A DNA stretch of 64,000 nucleotides from Orlajensenia stereocauli (GTDB lineage Bacteria; Actinomycetota; Actinomycetes; Actinomycetales; Microbacteriaceae). A program made the position numbers and the translations under genes. A model generated the notes under the pieces. The model worked only from the letters and a program-made list of their open reading frames with translations, was not told where the DNA came from and ran no database searches. The stretch lies in the NCBI RefSeq assembly GCF_039548895.1, contig NZ_JBCLVG010000003.1, one strand, 5' to 3'. The number at the start of each line of letters is the position of its first letter. Position 1 is the stretch's first letter. Shown one piece after another: positions 34,442 to 42,248 of the stretch.

Positions 34442-35701
34442 ATGAACCGCACAACGACTGCTCTGATCGCCGCTCTCGAGGCGCTCGTCGTCGTCGCCGT
34501 CGGGATCGGCATTCCGCTCGTCCCGCTCACGATCCTGTGGGCGACGACCCTCCGCATGGCGTCGGACTGGCTGCCGTTCTGGCGTGGCTCCGTCGATCTC
34601 TGGCTCGTCGGGCACGGGGTGGACCTCACAGTCCGTCTTCCCGAGGCCGTGGCCGCGACCACAGGGCTGCCGGATGCCGCCCAGCCCTTCACGATCTCGA
34701 TCGCACTGCTCGGATTCGCCGTCATCACGGTGCTGAGCGGGCTGAGGGTCGGTCGGCGCGCTGTGATCAGCGGTGACCGGATGCTCGGGGTCGTCGTCGC
34801 CGCCCTCACCTTCGCCGTGCTCACGGCCCTCGTCGCGCTCAGCGCCACCGCAACCGTCGCCAGGCCAGCGCCAGTGCAGGCCTTCGTGCTGCCGACCCTG
34901 ATCTACGTGACCGCGATGCTCGCGGCGTCCGAGTGGGAGTCCCAGCGCGGGCCCGTCGGGCGGCGCGACGCCACGGCGGTCCGAGTGCGAGCGACGGTCA
35001 TGCAGTGGCCGGCGATGGTCCGCGCCGGCATCGACGCAGCGGTCCGTGGAGCGACCGTCGCCGTCGCCGGGATCATCGGTGTGGCCGCTGTTGTCGTCGC
35101 CATCATGCTCGTGACCCACTACGCCACCGTCACGGCGCTCTACGAGAGCCTGCAGGCCGGCATCCTGGGCGGAATCGCCATCACACTGCTGCAGCTGGCA
35201 CTGCTTCCCAACCTGGTGATCTGGGCCGCCGCGTGGCTTGTCGGTCCCGGCTTCCTGATCGGCACCGGCACGAGCGTCGCACCGGGCGGGACCGTGCTCG
35301 GTGCCGTGCCCGGGCTCCCGGTGCTCGGCGCGCTCCCGCAGGGCGAGCCCGCGATCGGCGTCCTCGGTGTGCTCGTGCCGATCGCCTTCGGAGCGCTGGC
35401 CGGGTGGCTCGCCCATCGGCGACTGCCGCCGACGGCGACGAGACTCCACCTGGCCGGCATCGGAGCGGGCATCGGCGCTCTGGCCGGCCTCGCCCTCGGG
35501 CTGCTCGCCTGGTGGTCGGGTGGAGCGATCGGCCCCGGTCGGCTCGCCAGCGTCGGCCCTGATCCGTGGCTGGTCGGCATCCTCGCCGCAGTCGAGATCG
35601 CAGTTCCCGCCGTGCTCGCCCTGCTCGCTGCAGGCTGGCGGGGCTCCGCCGACGAGCGGGCCGGCGCCGAGCTGCGTTCGGACGAGCCAGCGCGCGACTG
35701 A
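34442..35701 (+). CDS. DUF6350/PerM-like integral membrane protein
   Basis: 419 aa, very hydrophobic, with around ten predicted helices beginning at residue 8 (LIAALEALVVVAVGIGIPLVPLTILWA). The position between sucCD and purN-purH matches the mycobacterial PerM locus, where PerM supports cell division. The motif LLPNLVIWAAAWLVGPGFLIGTGTSVAPGGT is typical of the DUF6350 group as I recall it. The C-terminal tail is short and charged. Confidence 0.75.
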   Translation: MNRTTTALIAALEALVVVAVGIGIPLVPLTILWATTLRMASDWLPFWRGSVDLWLVGHGVDLTVRLPEAVAATTGLPDAAQPFTISIALLGFAVITVLSGLRVGRRAVISGDRMLGVVVAALTFAVLTALVALSATATVARPAPVQAFVLPTLIYVTAMLAASEWESQRGPVGRRDATAVRVRATVMQWPAMVRAGIDAAVRGATVAVAGIIGVAAVVVAIMLVTHYATVTALYESLQAGILGGIAITLLQLALLPNLVIWAAAWLVGPGFLIGTGTSVAPGGTVLGAVPGLPVLGALPQGEPAIGVLGVLVPIAFGALAGWLAHRRLPPTATRLHLAGIGAGIGALAGLALGLLAWWSGGAIGPGRLASVGPDPWLVGILAAVEIAVPAVLALLAAGWRGSADERAGAELRSDEPARD

Positions 35702-35715
35702 GGAGTCCCGAGCGG

Positions 35716-35764
35716 CGCGCGGCGCGCGGCGCGCGGTGTGCGGTGTGCGGTGCGCGGTGCGCAC
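35716..35764. repeat. Heptanucleotide tandem array
   Basis: Seven consecutive 7-nt units: CGCGCGG three times, TGTGCGG twice, TGCGCGG, then TGCGCAC. It lies 14 nt after the PerM-like stop and about 45 nt before the purN promoter. Such arrays change copy number by slippage. Confidence 0.9.
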
Positions 35765-35807
35765 GTGAGCATGGCCGCCCGCGTCAGGGGCGCATCCGCT
35801 GCTCCGG

Positions 35808-35813
35808 TAGGCT
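35808..35813 (+). promoter_or_regulatory. Probable -10 (TAGGCT) for purN, leaderless geometry
   Basis: TAGGCT ends seven bases before the GTG at 35821. The same hexamer and spacing occur at guaB3. Confidence 0.5.
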
Positions 35814-35820
35814 CGTGGAC

Positions 35821-36414
35821 GTGCTTTCGCTCGTGGTCCTGATCTCCGGAGGGGGGTCGAACCTCCGCGCCCTGCTCGAGGCATCGCAGGATGCGGAGTT
35901 CCCCGCCCGGGTGGTGGCGATCGGCGCCGACCGCGATGCCGTCGGGCTCTCGCTGGGCGAGGAGTACGGCATCCCGACCTTCACGGTCGCCTACCCCGGG
36001 TATCCCGATCGCGAGACCTGGGGTGATGCCCTGCTGGAGCAGATCCGTGCCTGGGGCCCGGACCTCGTCGTCCTGAGCGGGATGATGCGGCTGCTGCCGC
36101 CGCGCGTCGTCGCTGCGCTCTCGCCGAACCTTATCAACACCCACCCCGCGTACCTGCCCGAGTTCCCCGGAGCCCATGGAGTGCGCGACGCGCTCGCCGC
36201 GGGAGCCCCCGAGACCGGCGCCAGCCTCATCGTCGTCGACAACAGCGTCGACGGCGGACCGATCATCGCGCAGGAGCGCGTGCCGATCCACGTCGGCGAC
36301 ACCGAGTCGTCGCTGCACGATCGCATCAAGCCCGTCGAGCGCCGCCTCCTCATCGAGGCCGTACTCGACATCGCCAACGGACACGTCGATTTGAAGGAAC
36401 TCTCCCGATCATGA
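35821..36414 (+). CDS. purN: Phosphoribosylglycinamide formyltransferase
   Basis: 197 aa from the GTG at 35821; a GTG at 35815 is possible. It transfers formyl from 10-formyl-THF to GAR in purine synthesis. The phosphate-binding motif SGGGSNLRALLEA is at the N-terminus, the catalytic Asn/His pair is in LINTHPAYLPEFPG, and the catalytic Asp is in VDNSVDGGPIIAQ. Its stop overlaps purH by four bases (ATGA), so the two are translationally coupled. Confidence 0.95.
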   Translation: MLSLVVLISGGGSNLRALLEASQDAEFPARVVAIGADRDAVGLSLGEEYGIPTFTVAYPGYPDRETWGDALLEQIRAWGPDLVVLSGMMRLLPPRVVAALSPNLINTHPAYLPEFPGAHGVRDALAAGAPETGASLIVVDNSVDGGPIIAQERVPIHVGDTESSLHDRIKPVERRLLIEAVLDIANGHVDLKELSRS

Positions 36415-38012
36415 GCGGCCCCAGCCACGACCCCAGCCTCTACCGCGACCGCGATGTCGTTCCCATCCGTCGAGCCCTCATCTCCGTGAGCGACAAGACC
36501 GGGCTCCTCGAGCTCGCGGGCGCCCTCTCGGCCTCCGGGGTCGAGATCGTCTCCACAGGATCGACGGCGTCGACCATCCGCGATGCCGGCTTCGCGGTGA
36601 CGGATGTCGCCAGCGTGACGGGCTTCGCCGAGGCCCTCGACGGCCGCGTCAAGACGCTGCACCCCGCCGTGCACGCCGGTCTTCTCGCCGACCTGCGGCT
36701 GGAGTCGCACGAGGCGCAGCTGCTCGAGCTCGGCATCGCGCCGTTCGAGTTGGTCGTGGTGAACCTGTATCCGTTCGTGCAGACCGTCGCGTCGGGTGCC
36801 CCGGCGTCCGACATCGTCGAGCAGATCGACATCGGCGGGCCCGCGATGGTGCGCGCCTCGGCGAAGAACCACGCGAACGTCGCGATCGTCGTCGACCCCG
36901 CGCGCTACCCGCAGGTCGTCGCCGCCCTCGAGGCCGGCGGAACGACCCTGGCACAGCGCCAGGCCCTCGGAGCAGAGGCCTTCCGCCACACGGCGAGCTA
37001 CGACGTCAACGTCGCCTCGTGGATCGGGAACGTCGTCGCCCCCGACGACGACGGCACCGGCTTCCCGGGCTGGCTCGGCGGCACCTGGACGCGTCAACAG
37101 TCGCTGCGCTACGGCGAGAACTCGCACCAGTCGGCGGCGTTGTACGCCAACCGCGAGGGTGGCGGCATCGCCCAGTCGCGCCAGCTGCACGGCAAGGAGA
37201 TGTCGTACAACAACTACGTCGATGCCGACGCAGCACTGCGAGCGGCCTTCGACTTCTCCGAGCCTGCCGTCGCCATCATCAAGCACGCGAACCCCTGCGG
37301 CATCGCGGTGGCCGATCCGGATGCCGCTGACGCCATCGCCTCGGCCCACGCGCGTGCCCACGCCTGCGACCCCGTGTCGGCCTTCGGCGGCGTGATCGCC
37401 GCGAACCGCGTCGTGACCCGCGCCATGGCGGAGACCGTCGCCGGCATCTTCACCGAGGTGCTCATCGCGCCGGGCTTCGAGCCCGAGGCGCTCGAACTGC
37501 TCACGGCGAAGAAGAACATCCGGCTGCTCGAACTCCCCGCCGACTACTCGCGCAGCGGGATCGAGCTGCGACAGATCTCGGGAGGACTGCTGCTGCAGCA
37601 GGCCGACACGCATTTCGCCCCGTTCGAGGAGTGGACCCTCGCTGCCGGTGAGTCCGTAGACGACGCCACCCGCGCCGACCTCGAGTTCGCCTGGCGGGCC
37701 TGCCGCGCCGTCAAGTCGAACGCCATCCTGCTCGCGGCGGGAGGGGCATCCGTCGGCGTCGGCATGGGTCAGGTCAACCGCGTCGACTCCTGCCAGCTCG
37801 CGGTGACCCGAGCCGGCGACCGCGCAGCCGGGTCCGTGGCGGCATCCGACGCCTTCTTCCCGTTCGCCGACGGCGCCCAGATCCTCATCGACGCCGGAGT
37901 GGCGGCCATCGTGCAGCCCGGTGGCAGCATCCGCGACGAGGAGGTCATCGCCGCGGCAACGGCTGCCGGCGTGACCATGTACTTCACCGGAGAGCGGCAC
38001 TTCTTCCACTGA
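36411..38012 (+). CDS. purH: Bifunctional AICAR transformylase/IMP cyclohydrolase
   Basis: 533 aa, usual length, final two steps of IMP synthesis. The N-terminal MGS-like cyclohydrolase domain has RALISVSDKTGLLELA, STGSTASTIRDAG and KTLHPAVHAGLL. The C-terminal AICARFT domain has RYGENSHQSAALY, the conserved IIKHANPCG, and the family ending GVTMYFTGERHFFH. Confidence 0.97.
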   Translation: MSGPSHDPSLYRDRDVVPIRRALISVSDKTGLLELAGALSASGVEIVSTGSTASTIRDAGFAVTDVASVTGFAEALDGRVKTLHPAVHAGLLADLRLESHEAQLLELGIAPFELVVVNLYPFVQTVASGAPASDIVEQIDIGGPAMVRASAKNHANVAIVVDPARYPQVVAALEAGGTTLAQRQALGAEAFRHTASYDVNVASWIGNVVAPDDDGTGFPGWLGGTWTRQQSLRYGENSHQSAALYANREGGGIAQSRQLHGKEMSYNNYVDADAALRAAFDFSEPAVAIIKHANPCGIAVADPDAADAIASAHARAHACDPVSAFGGVIAANRVVTRAMAETVAGIFTEVLIAPGFEPEALELLTAKKNIRLLELPADYSRSGIELRQISGGLLLQQADTHFAPFEEWTLAAGESVDDATRADLEFAWRACRAVKSNAILLAAGGASVGVGMGQVNRVDSCQLAVTRAGDRAAGSVAASDAFFPFADGAQILIDAGVAAIVQPGGSIRDEEVIAAATAAGVTMYFTGERHFFH

Positions 38013-38053
38013 CGGAACTCGTCGTCCTCCTCGCCCGAGGGCGGCCCCGCGCG

Positions 38054-38059
38054 TATCCT
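38054..38059 (+). promoter_or_regulatory. Probable -10 (TATCCT) for the amino-acid dehydrogenase gene
   Basis: TATCCT in the 113-bp gap after purH, 66 nt before an ATG with the good ribosome site AAGGAG. Confidence 0.4.
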
Positions 38060-38125
38060 TGGGAGCGGCACACACCCCGTGCCGCACACCCTGCCCACGA
38101 AGCAGATCCTCAAGGAGAATCGACG

Positions 38126-39211
38126 ATGACTCTCATCGATACAGCACCAGCATCCCCTCCCGACGTTGCAGCATCGGCCCCCGAGTTCGACCATGAGCGT
38201 GTGCTCGTCGTCACCGGTCGCCGCTCCGGTCTCACGATCATCGTGGCGGTGCATTCCACCCGCCTCGGCCAGGCGCTCGGCGGTTGCCGCGTCTGGCAGT
38301 ACGACGACTGGCAGGACGCCCTGGCCGACGCCCTCCGGCTCTCGGCAGCAATGACGTTGAAGAACGCGGCCGCCGGCCTCGCCCGCGGCGGCGGCAAGGC
38401 CGTCATCCACGTTCCGCGCGGCACAGTGCTCACCGAGGAGGGGCGGCACGCAGCCATGCTCGATCTCGGCGACGCCGTCGAGAGCCTCGACGGTGCGTAC
38501 ATGACCGCAGAGGACGTGGGAACGAGCGCCGAATTGATGGCGATCGTGGCCCTGCGCACTGCGCACGTCTGCGGCCTTCCACCCGAGCAGGGCGGGGTGG
38601 GCGAGCCTGCCGACGCCACGGCATCCGGAGTCCTCGCCGCGATCGGCTCCACCCTAGAAGCCCTCGACGGTTCCCGCGACGTCGCGGGGCGCCACATCGT
38701 GATCTCAGGCCTCGGCCAGGTCGGCGGCCGGCTCGCTCGGGCGCTGACGGCCGGTGGCGCCCGCCTGACGGTGACGGATGTCGACACCTCGAAGAAGGCC
38801 CTCGCCACGGAGCTGGGGGCGCACTGGGTCGAGCCGGCTGACGCCCACGCCGTGAAGGCGGACCTGTTCGTGCCGTGCGGTCTGGGTGGGGCGCTGTCGA
38901 GTCGCGTGATCGACGAACTGCGGGTGCGAGGAGTCGTCGGTGCCGCGAACAACCAGTTGGCGTCGCGCGATGGCGCCAGGCGCCTCGCCGACCGCGGCAT
39001 CCTCTGGGCTCCGGACTTCGTGGCCAACGGCGGTGGGGTGATCTACCTGGACGGTGCGTCGACCGGAGACGCGGACCTCGACGCGATCGAGCTGCGGGTC
39101 CTGGCCATCGGCGACACCGTCACCGAGATCTTCCGTGAGTCCACCGCCGACGGCACGACGACGCTGGAGGCGGCTGAACGCATCGCCGAGGCACGGTTGC
39201 ACGCCGCCTGA
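38126..39211 (+). CDS. Glu/Leu/Phe/Val dehydrogenase (probably valine/leucine type)
   Basis: 361 aa, the length of actinobacterial valine dehydrogenases and far shorter than glutamate dehydrogenase. The substrate/catalytic segment LGGCRVWQYDDWQDALADALRLSAAMTLKNAAAGLARGGGKAVI carries both expected lysines. The catalytic Asp lies in TAEDVGTS. The NAD-binding Rossmann motif is VISGLGQVGGRLARAL. It deaminates branched-chain amino acids to 2-oxo acids, and a Liv-type importer is in the same window. Confidence 0.88.
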   Translation: MTLIDTAPASPPDVAASAPEFDHERVLVVTGRRSGLTIIVAVHSTRLGQALGGCRVWQYDDWQDALADALRLSAAMTLKNAAAGLARGGGKAVIHVPRGTVLTEEGRHAAMLDLGDAVESLDGAYMTAEDVGTSAELMAIVALRTAHVCGLPPEQGGVGEPADATASGVLAAIGSTLEALDGSRDVAGRHIVISGLGQVGGRLARALTAGGARLTVTDVDTSKKALATELGAHWVEPADAHAVKADLFVPCGLGGALSSRVIDELRVRGVVGAANNQLASRDGARRLADRGILWAPDFVANGGGVIYLDGASTGDADLDAIELRVLAIGDTVTEIFRESTADGTTTLEAAERIAEARLHAA

Positions 39212-39230
39212 TCACCGCGCGGGTGGCCGG

Positions 39231-39236
39231 TAGTGT
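39231..39236 (+). promoter_or_regulatory. Probable -10 (TAGTGT) for the dimethylargininase fusion, leaderless geometry
   Basis: TAGTGT ends seven bases before the ATG at 39244, with no ribosome-binding site. Confidence 0.45.
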
Positions 39237-39243
39237 CGCACTC

Positions 39244-40494
39244 ATGACTTTCTCGAGTGCTGCCACCCGACCACCCGTTCCGGCCGTCGACCTCGGACGC
39301 CGCATCACGGCGGGCGTGCTCTCGGCGCTCGTCGTGGTCGTCGTGGCCCTCGCCGTCACGAGCCTGGCGTTCTTCATCGGCGGCCAGCAGGCGACGGCGG
39401 CCCTCACCGGGGCGGCGAACTTCTTCCTGGTGCCCACCATCGTCGCGGGCGTCCTGTTGGCGATCTTCAACGCCCTCGGCGCCACTCGCTGGTGGCTCCC
39501 CGCCCTCGCCGGTGGTCTCGGCGCTGGTCTCATCGGCGCCGTGCTCGGCTCCATCCTCACCGTCGCCGGTGCCGGAACCGCCATCGACGGTGCCGTGCTC
39601 GGGCAGATCTTCGCGAGCCTCATCGGCTTCAACCTGTTGTTCGTGCTCGCGGTGACGCTCGGCGAGGTCACCCTCGGTCGCAGCATCACCGCCATCGTGC
39701 TCGGATACGGCGTGGGCTCGTCGGGCCAGTCCCGCCGGATCGCCCTCGTACGCGTTCCGGCCGAGAACCTCGCCGAGGGCATCGTGACCCATATCGAGCG
39801 CGAGGGGATCGACTCGGAGGTCGCCGACGAGCAGTGGGACAACTACTGCGCGGCCATGACCGCGGAGGGCTGGGAGGTCGTGGAGGTTCCGGCCGAGCCT
39901 CTGCTCGCCGACTCCGTGTTCGTCGAGGACGCAGTGGTCATGTTCGGCGACGTCGCCGTGATCGCGAGCCCCGGATCCGAGGCCCGACGCGGCGAGATCG
40001 CCGGAGCCGAGGAGTCGGTGCGCTCGATCCCGGGCGTGCAGGTCGAGCGCATCGAGCTGCCGGGAACCCTGGACGGCGGCGACGTGCTCAAGGTCGGCGC
40101 GACTGTGTACGTCGGCCGGTCGACGCGCACCAATGCCGAGGGCATCCGCCAACTCCGCGTGTTGCTCGCGCCCCTCGGCTACACGGTCGTCGCCGTGCCG
40201 CTCACGAAGGCCCTGCACCTCAAGAGCGCTGCGACGGCCCTGCCGGACGGCACCGTGATCGGCTACCCGCCGCTGCTCGATGACATCACGGTCTTCGACC
40301 GCTTCGTGGCCGTGCCCGAGGCCGGGGGAGCCCACGTCGTCGAACTCGCACCAGACACCGTGCTCATGGCCGGGTCCGCCCCGGTCAGCGCCGCGCTCAT
40401 CTCCGACCTGGGCTACAGGGTGGTGACCGTCGACATCTCCGAATTCGAGAAGCTCGAGGGCTGCGTCACCTGCCTCAGCGTACGGGTGCGCTGA
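39244..40494 (+). CDS. Membrane domain fused to dimethylargininase (DDAH)
   Basis: 416 aa. Residues 1-150 contain four hydrophobic helices (ITAGVLSALVVVVVALAVTSLAFFIGG; FFLVPTIVAGVLLAIFNALGA; LPALAGGLGAGLIGAVLGSIL; IFASLIGFNLLFVLAVTLGEV). From about residue 165 the chain is a complete dimethylargininase: RIALVRVPAENLAEGIVTHIERE, DSVFVEDAVVMFG, LPGTLDGGDVLKVG, the catalytic His in ALHLKSA, and the catalytic Cys near the C-terminus in LEGCVTCLS. DDAH hydrolyses methylarginines to citrulline. Free-standing actinobacterial DDAH starts at the second part. Its end overlaps the convergent ABC gene by 20 nt. Confidence 0.85.
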   Translation: MTFSSAATRPPVPAVDLGRRITAGVLSALVVVVVALAVTSLAFFIGGQQATAALTGAANFFLVPTIVAGVLLAIFNALGATRWWLPALAGGLGAGLIGAVLGSILTVAGAGTAIDGAVLGQIFASLIGFNLLFVLAVTLGEVTLGRSITAIVLGYGVGSSGQSRRIALVRVPAENLAEGIVTHIEREGIDSEVADEQWDNYCAAMTAEGWEVVEVPAEPLLADSVFVEDAVVMFGDVAVIASPGSEARRGEIAGAEESVRSIPGVQVERIELPGTLDGGDVLKVGATVYVGRSTRTNAEGIRQLRVLLAPLGYTVVAVPLTKALHLKSAATALPDGTVIGYPPLLDDITVFDRFVAVPEAGGAHVVELAPDTVLMAGSAPVSAALISDLGYRVVTVDISEFEKLEGCVTCLSVRVR

Positions 40495-41176
40495 GGTCGT
40501 CTGCCGCGCGCAGTCGCCCGTCGTGCATCTCGAGCACGCGGTCTGCGCGCTGCACCAGGAGCGGGTCGTGGGTGGAGACTATCGCCGCAATGCCGCGGTC
40601 GTGCACCAGTCCCGAGATCAGGTCCATGACCGTCGCGGCGGTTCCACTGTCGAGCTGCCCGGTGGGCTCGTCGGCGAGGAGGATGCCGGGACGCGACACC
40701 AGTGCACGGGCTATGCCCACGCGCTGCTGCTGCCCGCCGGACAGCTCCGCCGGACGCTGGGCGGCGTGGTCGGACAGCCCGACGAGTGCGAGCGCCTCGG
40801 CGACGCGGGCGTCGCGTTCGGCTGCCTCGGTCCTGGCCAGCCGGAGAGGCACCTCGACGTTCTCGGCTGCCGACAGCACCGGGATCAGCCCGAACCCCTG
40901 GAAGATGTAGCCGAGACCCGTGCGGCGGAGTTCTGCGAGCTCGTCCTCGCTGAGGCTGGTGAGTTCCCGGTCGCCCACCCAGACCTGCCCCGCCGTCGGG
41001 CTGTCGAGACCTCCGAGCAGGTTGAGCAGGGTCGTCTTACCGGCGCCTGACGATCCGCGCACGACGAGCAGCTCACCCGGCGAGACGCTGAGCGAGACAT
41101 CGTTGACGGCGCGCACGACGGCGTCGCCGACCGTGTAGTGGCGGCTGAGGCCCTCGGCCCGCAGTGCGATGCTCAT
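40475..41176 (-). CDS. MacB/LolD-type ABC transporter ATP-binding protein
   Basis: 233 aa. Walker A GSSGAGKTT near residue 41, signature LSGGQQQRVGIARAL, Walker B ILLADEPTGQLDSGTA. The DEPTG(Q/N)LDS phrase is typical of the MacB/FtsE/LolD class that works with FtsX-like permeases. It is the last gene of a four-gene - strand operon, and its ATG overlaps the preceding ATPase stop by four bases. Confidence 0.92.
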   Translation of the reverse strand: MSIALRAEGLSRHYTVGDAVVRAVNDVSLSVSPGELLVVRGSSGAGKTTLLNLLGGLDSPTAGQVWVGDRELTSLSEDELAELRRTGLGYIFQGFGLIPVLSAAENVEVPLRLARTEAAERDARVAEALALVGLSDHAAQRPAELSGGQQQRVGIARALVSRPGILLADEPTGQLDSGTAATVMDLISGLVHDRGIAAIVSTHDPLLVQRADRVLEMHDGRLRAADDLSAPVR

Positions 41177-42243
41177 GAGGCGTCCTCCTGTGTGGGGGCG
41201 GCGTGACGGCCGCGAGGGGGTGCCGCGGGTGCGGCTGGTGCCGGTGCAGCAGGCGCTGCGGAGGGTGCGGCATCCTGAACCGTCGACGGCTCGGGAGCCG
41301 GCGTCGCAGCCGGAACCGGGGGAGCGGCAGCCGGGCGCTGCTCCTGACCCGGGCGCACGGCCACGTGGTCGGGTTCGAGCGATAGTCGCACCCTGTCGTG
41401 CAGGCCGAGGGCTCCGACGAAGTCGTGCGGCAACTGCAGACGACCGACTCGGTCGAGCACGGCGAACTCCTCCGCGACGGCCTGTTCGGCCCCGTGCTCG
41501 TCTGTGCGGGTGCTGCGCAGCACCTCGGTGGAGGTGCGCCCGTCACGGATCTGCACCGTGCGTGCCACGTGCTCCGACACAGTGGGGTCGTGGGTGACGA
41601 TGAGCGTCGTCACCCCCAGGCGCTCGTTCACCGAGCGCATGGCCTCGAGGACCGATGCCGAGGTCGCCTCGTCGAGTTCGCCGGTGGGCTCGTCGGCCAG
41701 CAGAACCCGCGGCTCGTTCGCGATGGCGACGGCAATGGCGACGCGCTGCTGCTGACCGCCCGACATCTGCGCCGGCCGTCGATCGGCGACCCCGGCGACG
41801 TCGAGCACCTCGAGCACCTCCCGGACACGTGCGTCGCGATCGCCGCGGGCGCCGGCGACGGCCAGAGCGGCGGCGACGTTCTCAGCGGCCGTCAGGTAGG
41901 GAAGCAGATTCCGTCCGGTCTGCTGCCAGACGAAGCCGACGCTGCGACGACGGAAGGCCACCCGCTCGCGTCGACCTAGGGCGAGCAGGTCGTGACCGGC
42001 CACTCGGGCGATGCCGGCCGTGGGGACATCGAGTCCGGACAGGATGCCGAGCAGGGTCGACTTCCCGGAGCCGGACGCCCCGATGAGGGCGACCAGCTCG
42101 CCGCGATCGAGGCGCAGGTTGAGTCCCTGAAGCGCCTGGACCTCCACCCCCTGCGCGGTGAAGATGCGGACGAGGTCGGAGCAGATCACGTCGGGCTCGC
42201 CGGTCTCTGTCGTGTCGGTCACGCGGGTCTCCGTCTTCTCCAT
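41173..42243 (-). CDS. MacB/LolD-type ABC ATPase with Ala/Pro-rich C-terminal tail
   Basis: 356 aa from the ATG at 42241-42243 (MEKTETRVTDTTETGEPDV). Walker A GASGSGKST, signature MSGGQQQRVAIAVAI, Walker B VLLADEPTGELDEAT. After the ATPase core (about 245 aa) there is a possible small beta domain (VLDRVGRLQLPHDFVGALGLHDRVRLSLEPDHVAVRP), which ends in a low-complexity Ala/Pro tail of about 45 residues. It starts five bases after the FtsX-like gene. Confidence 0.9.
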   Translation of the reverse strand: MEKTETRVTDTTETGEPDVICSDLVRIFTAQGVEVQALQGLNLRLDRGELVALIGASGSGKSTLLGILSGLDVPTAGIARVAGHDLLALGRRERVAFRRRSVGFVWQQTGRNLLPYLTAAENVAAALAVAGARGDRDARVREVLEVLDVAGVADRRPAQMSGGQQQRVAIAVAIANEPRVLLADEPTGELDEATSASVLEAMRSVNERLGVTTLIVTHDPTVSEHVARTVQIRDGRTSTEVLRSTRTDEHGAEQAVAEEFAVLDRVGRLQLPHDFVGALGLHDRVRLSLEPDHVAVRPGQEQRPAAAPPVPAATPAPEPSTVQDAAPSAAPAAPAPAAPAAPPRGRHAAPTQEDAS

Positions 42244-42248
42244 GGTTG

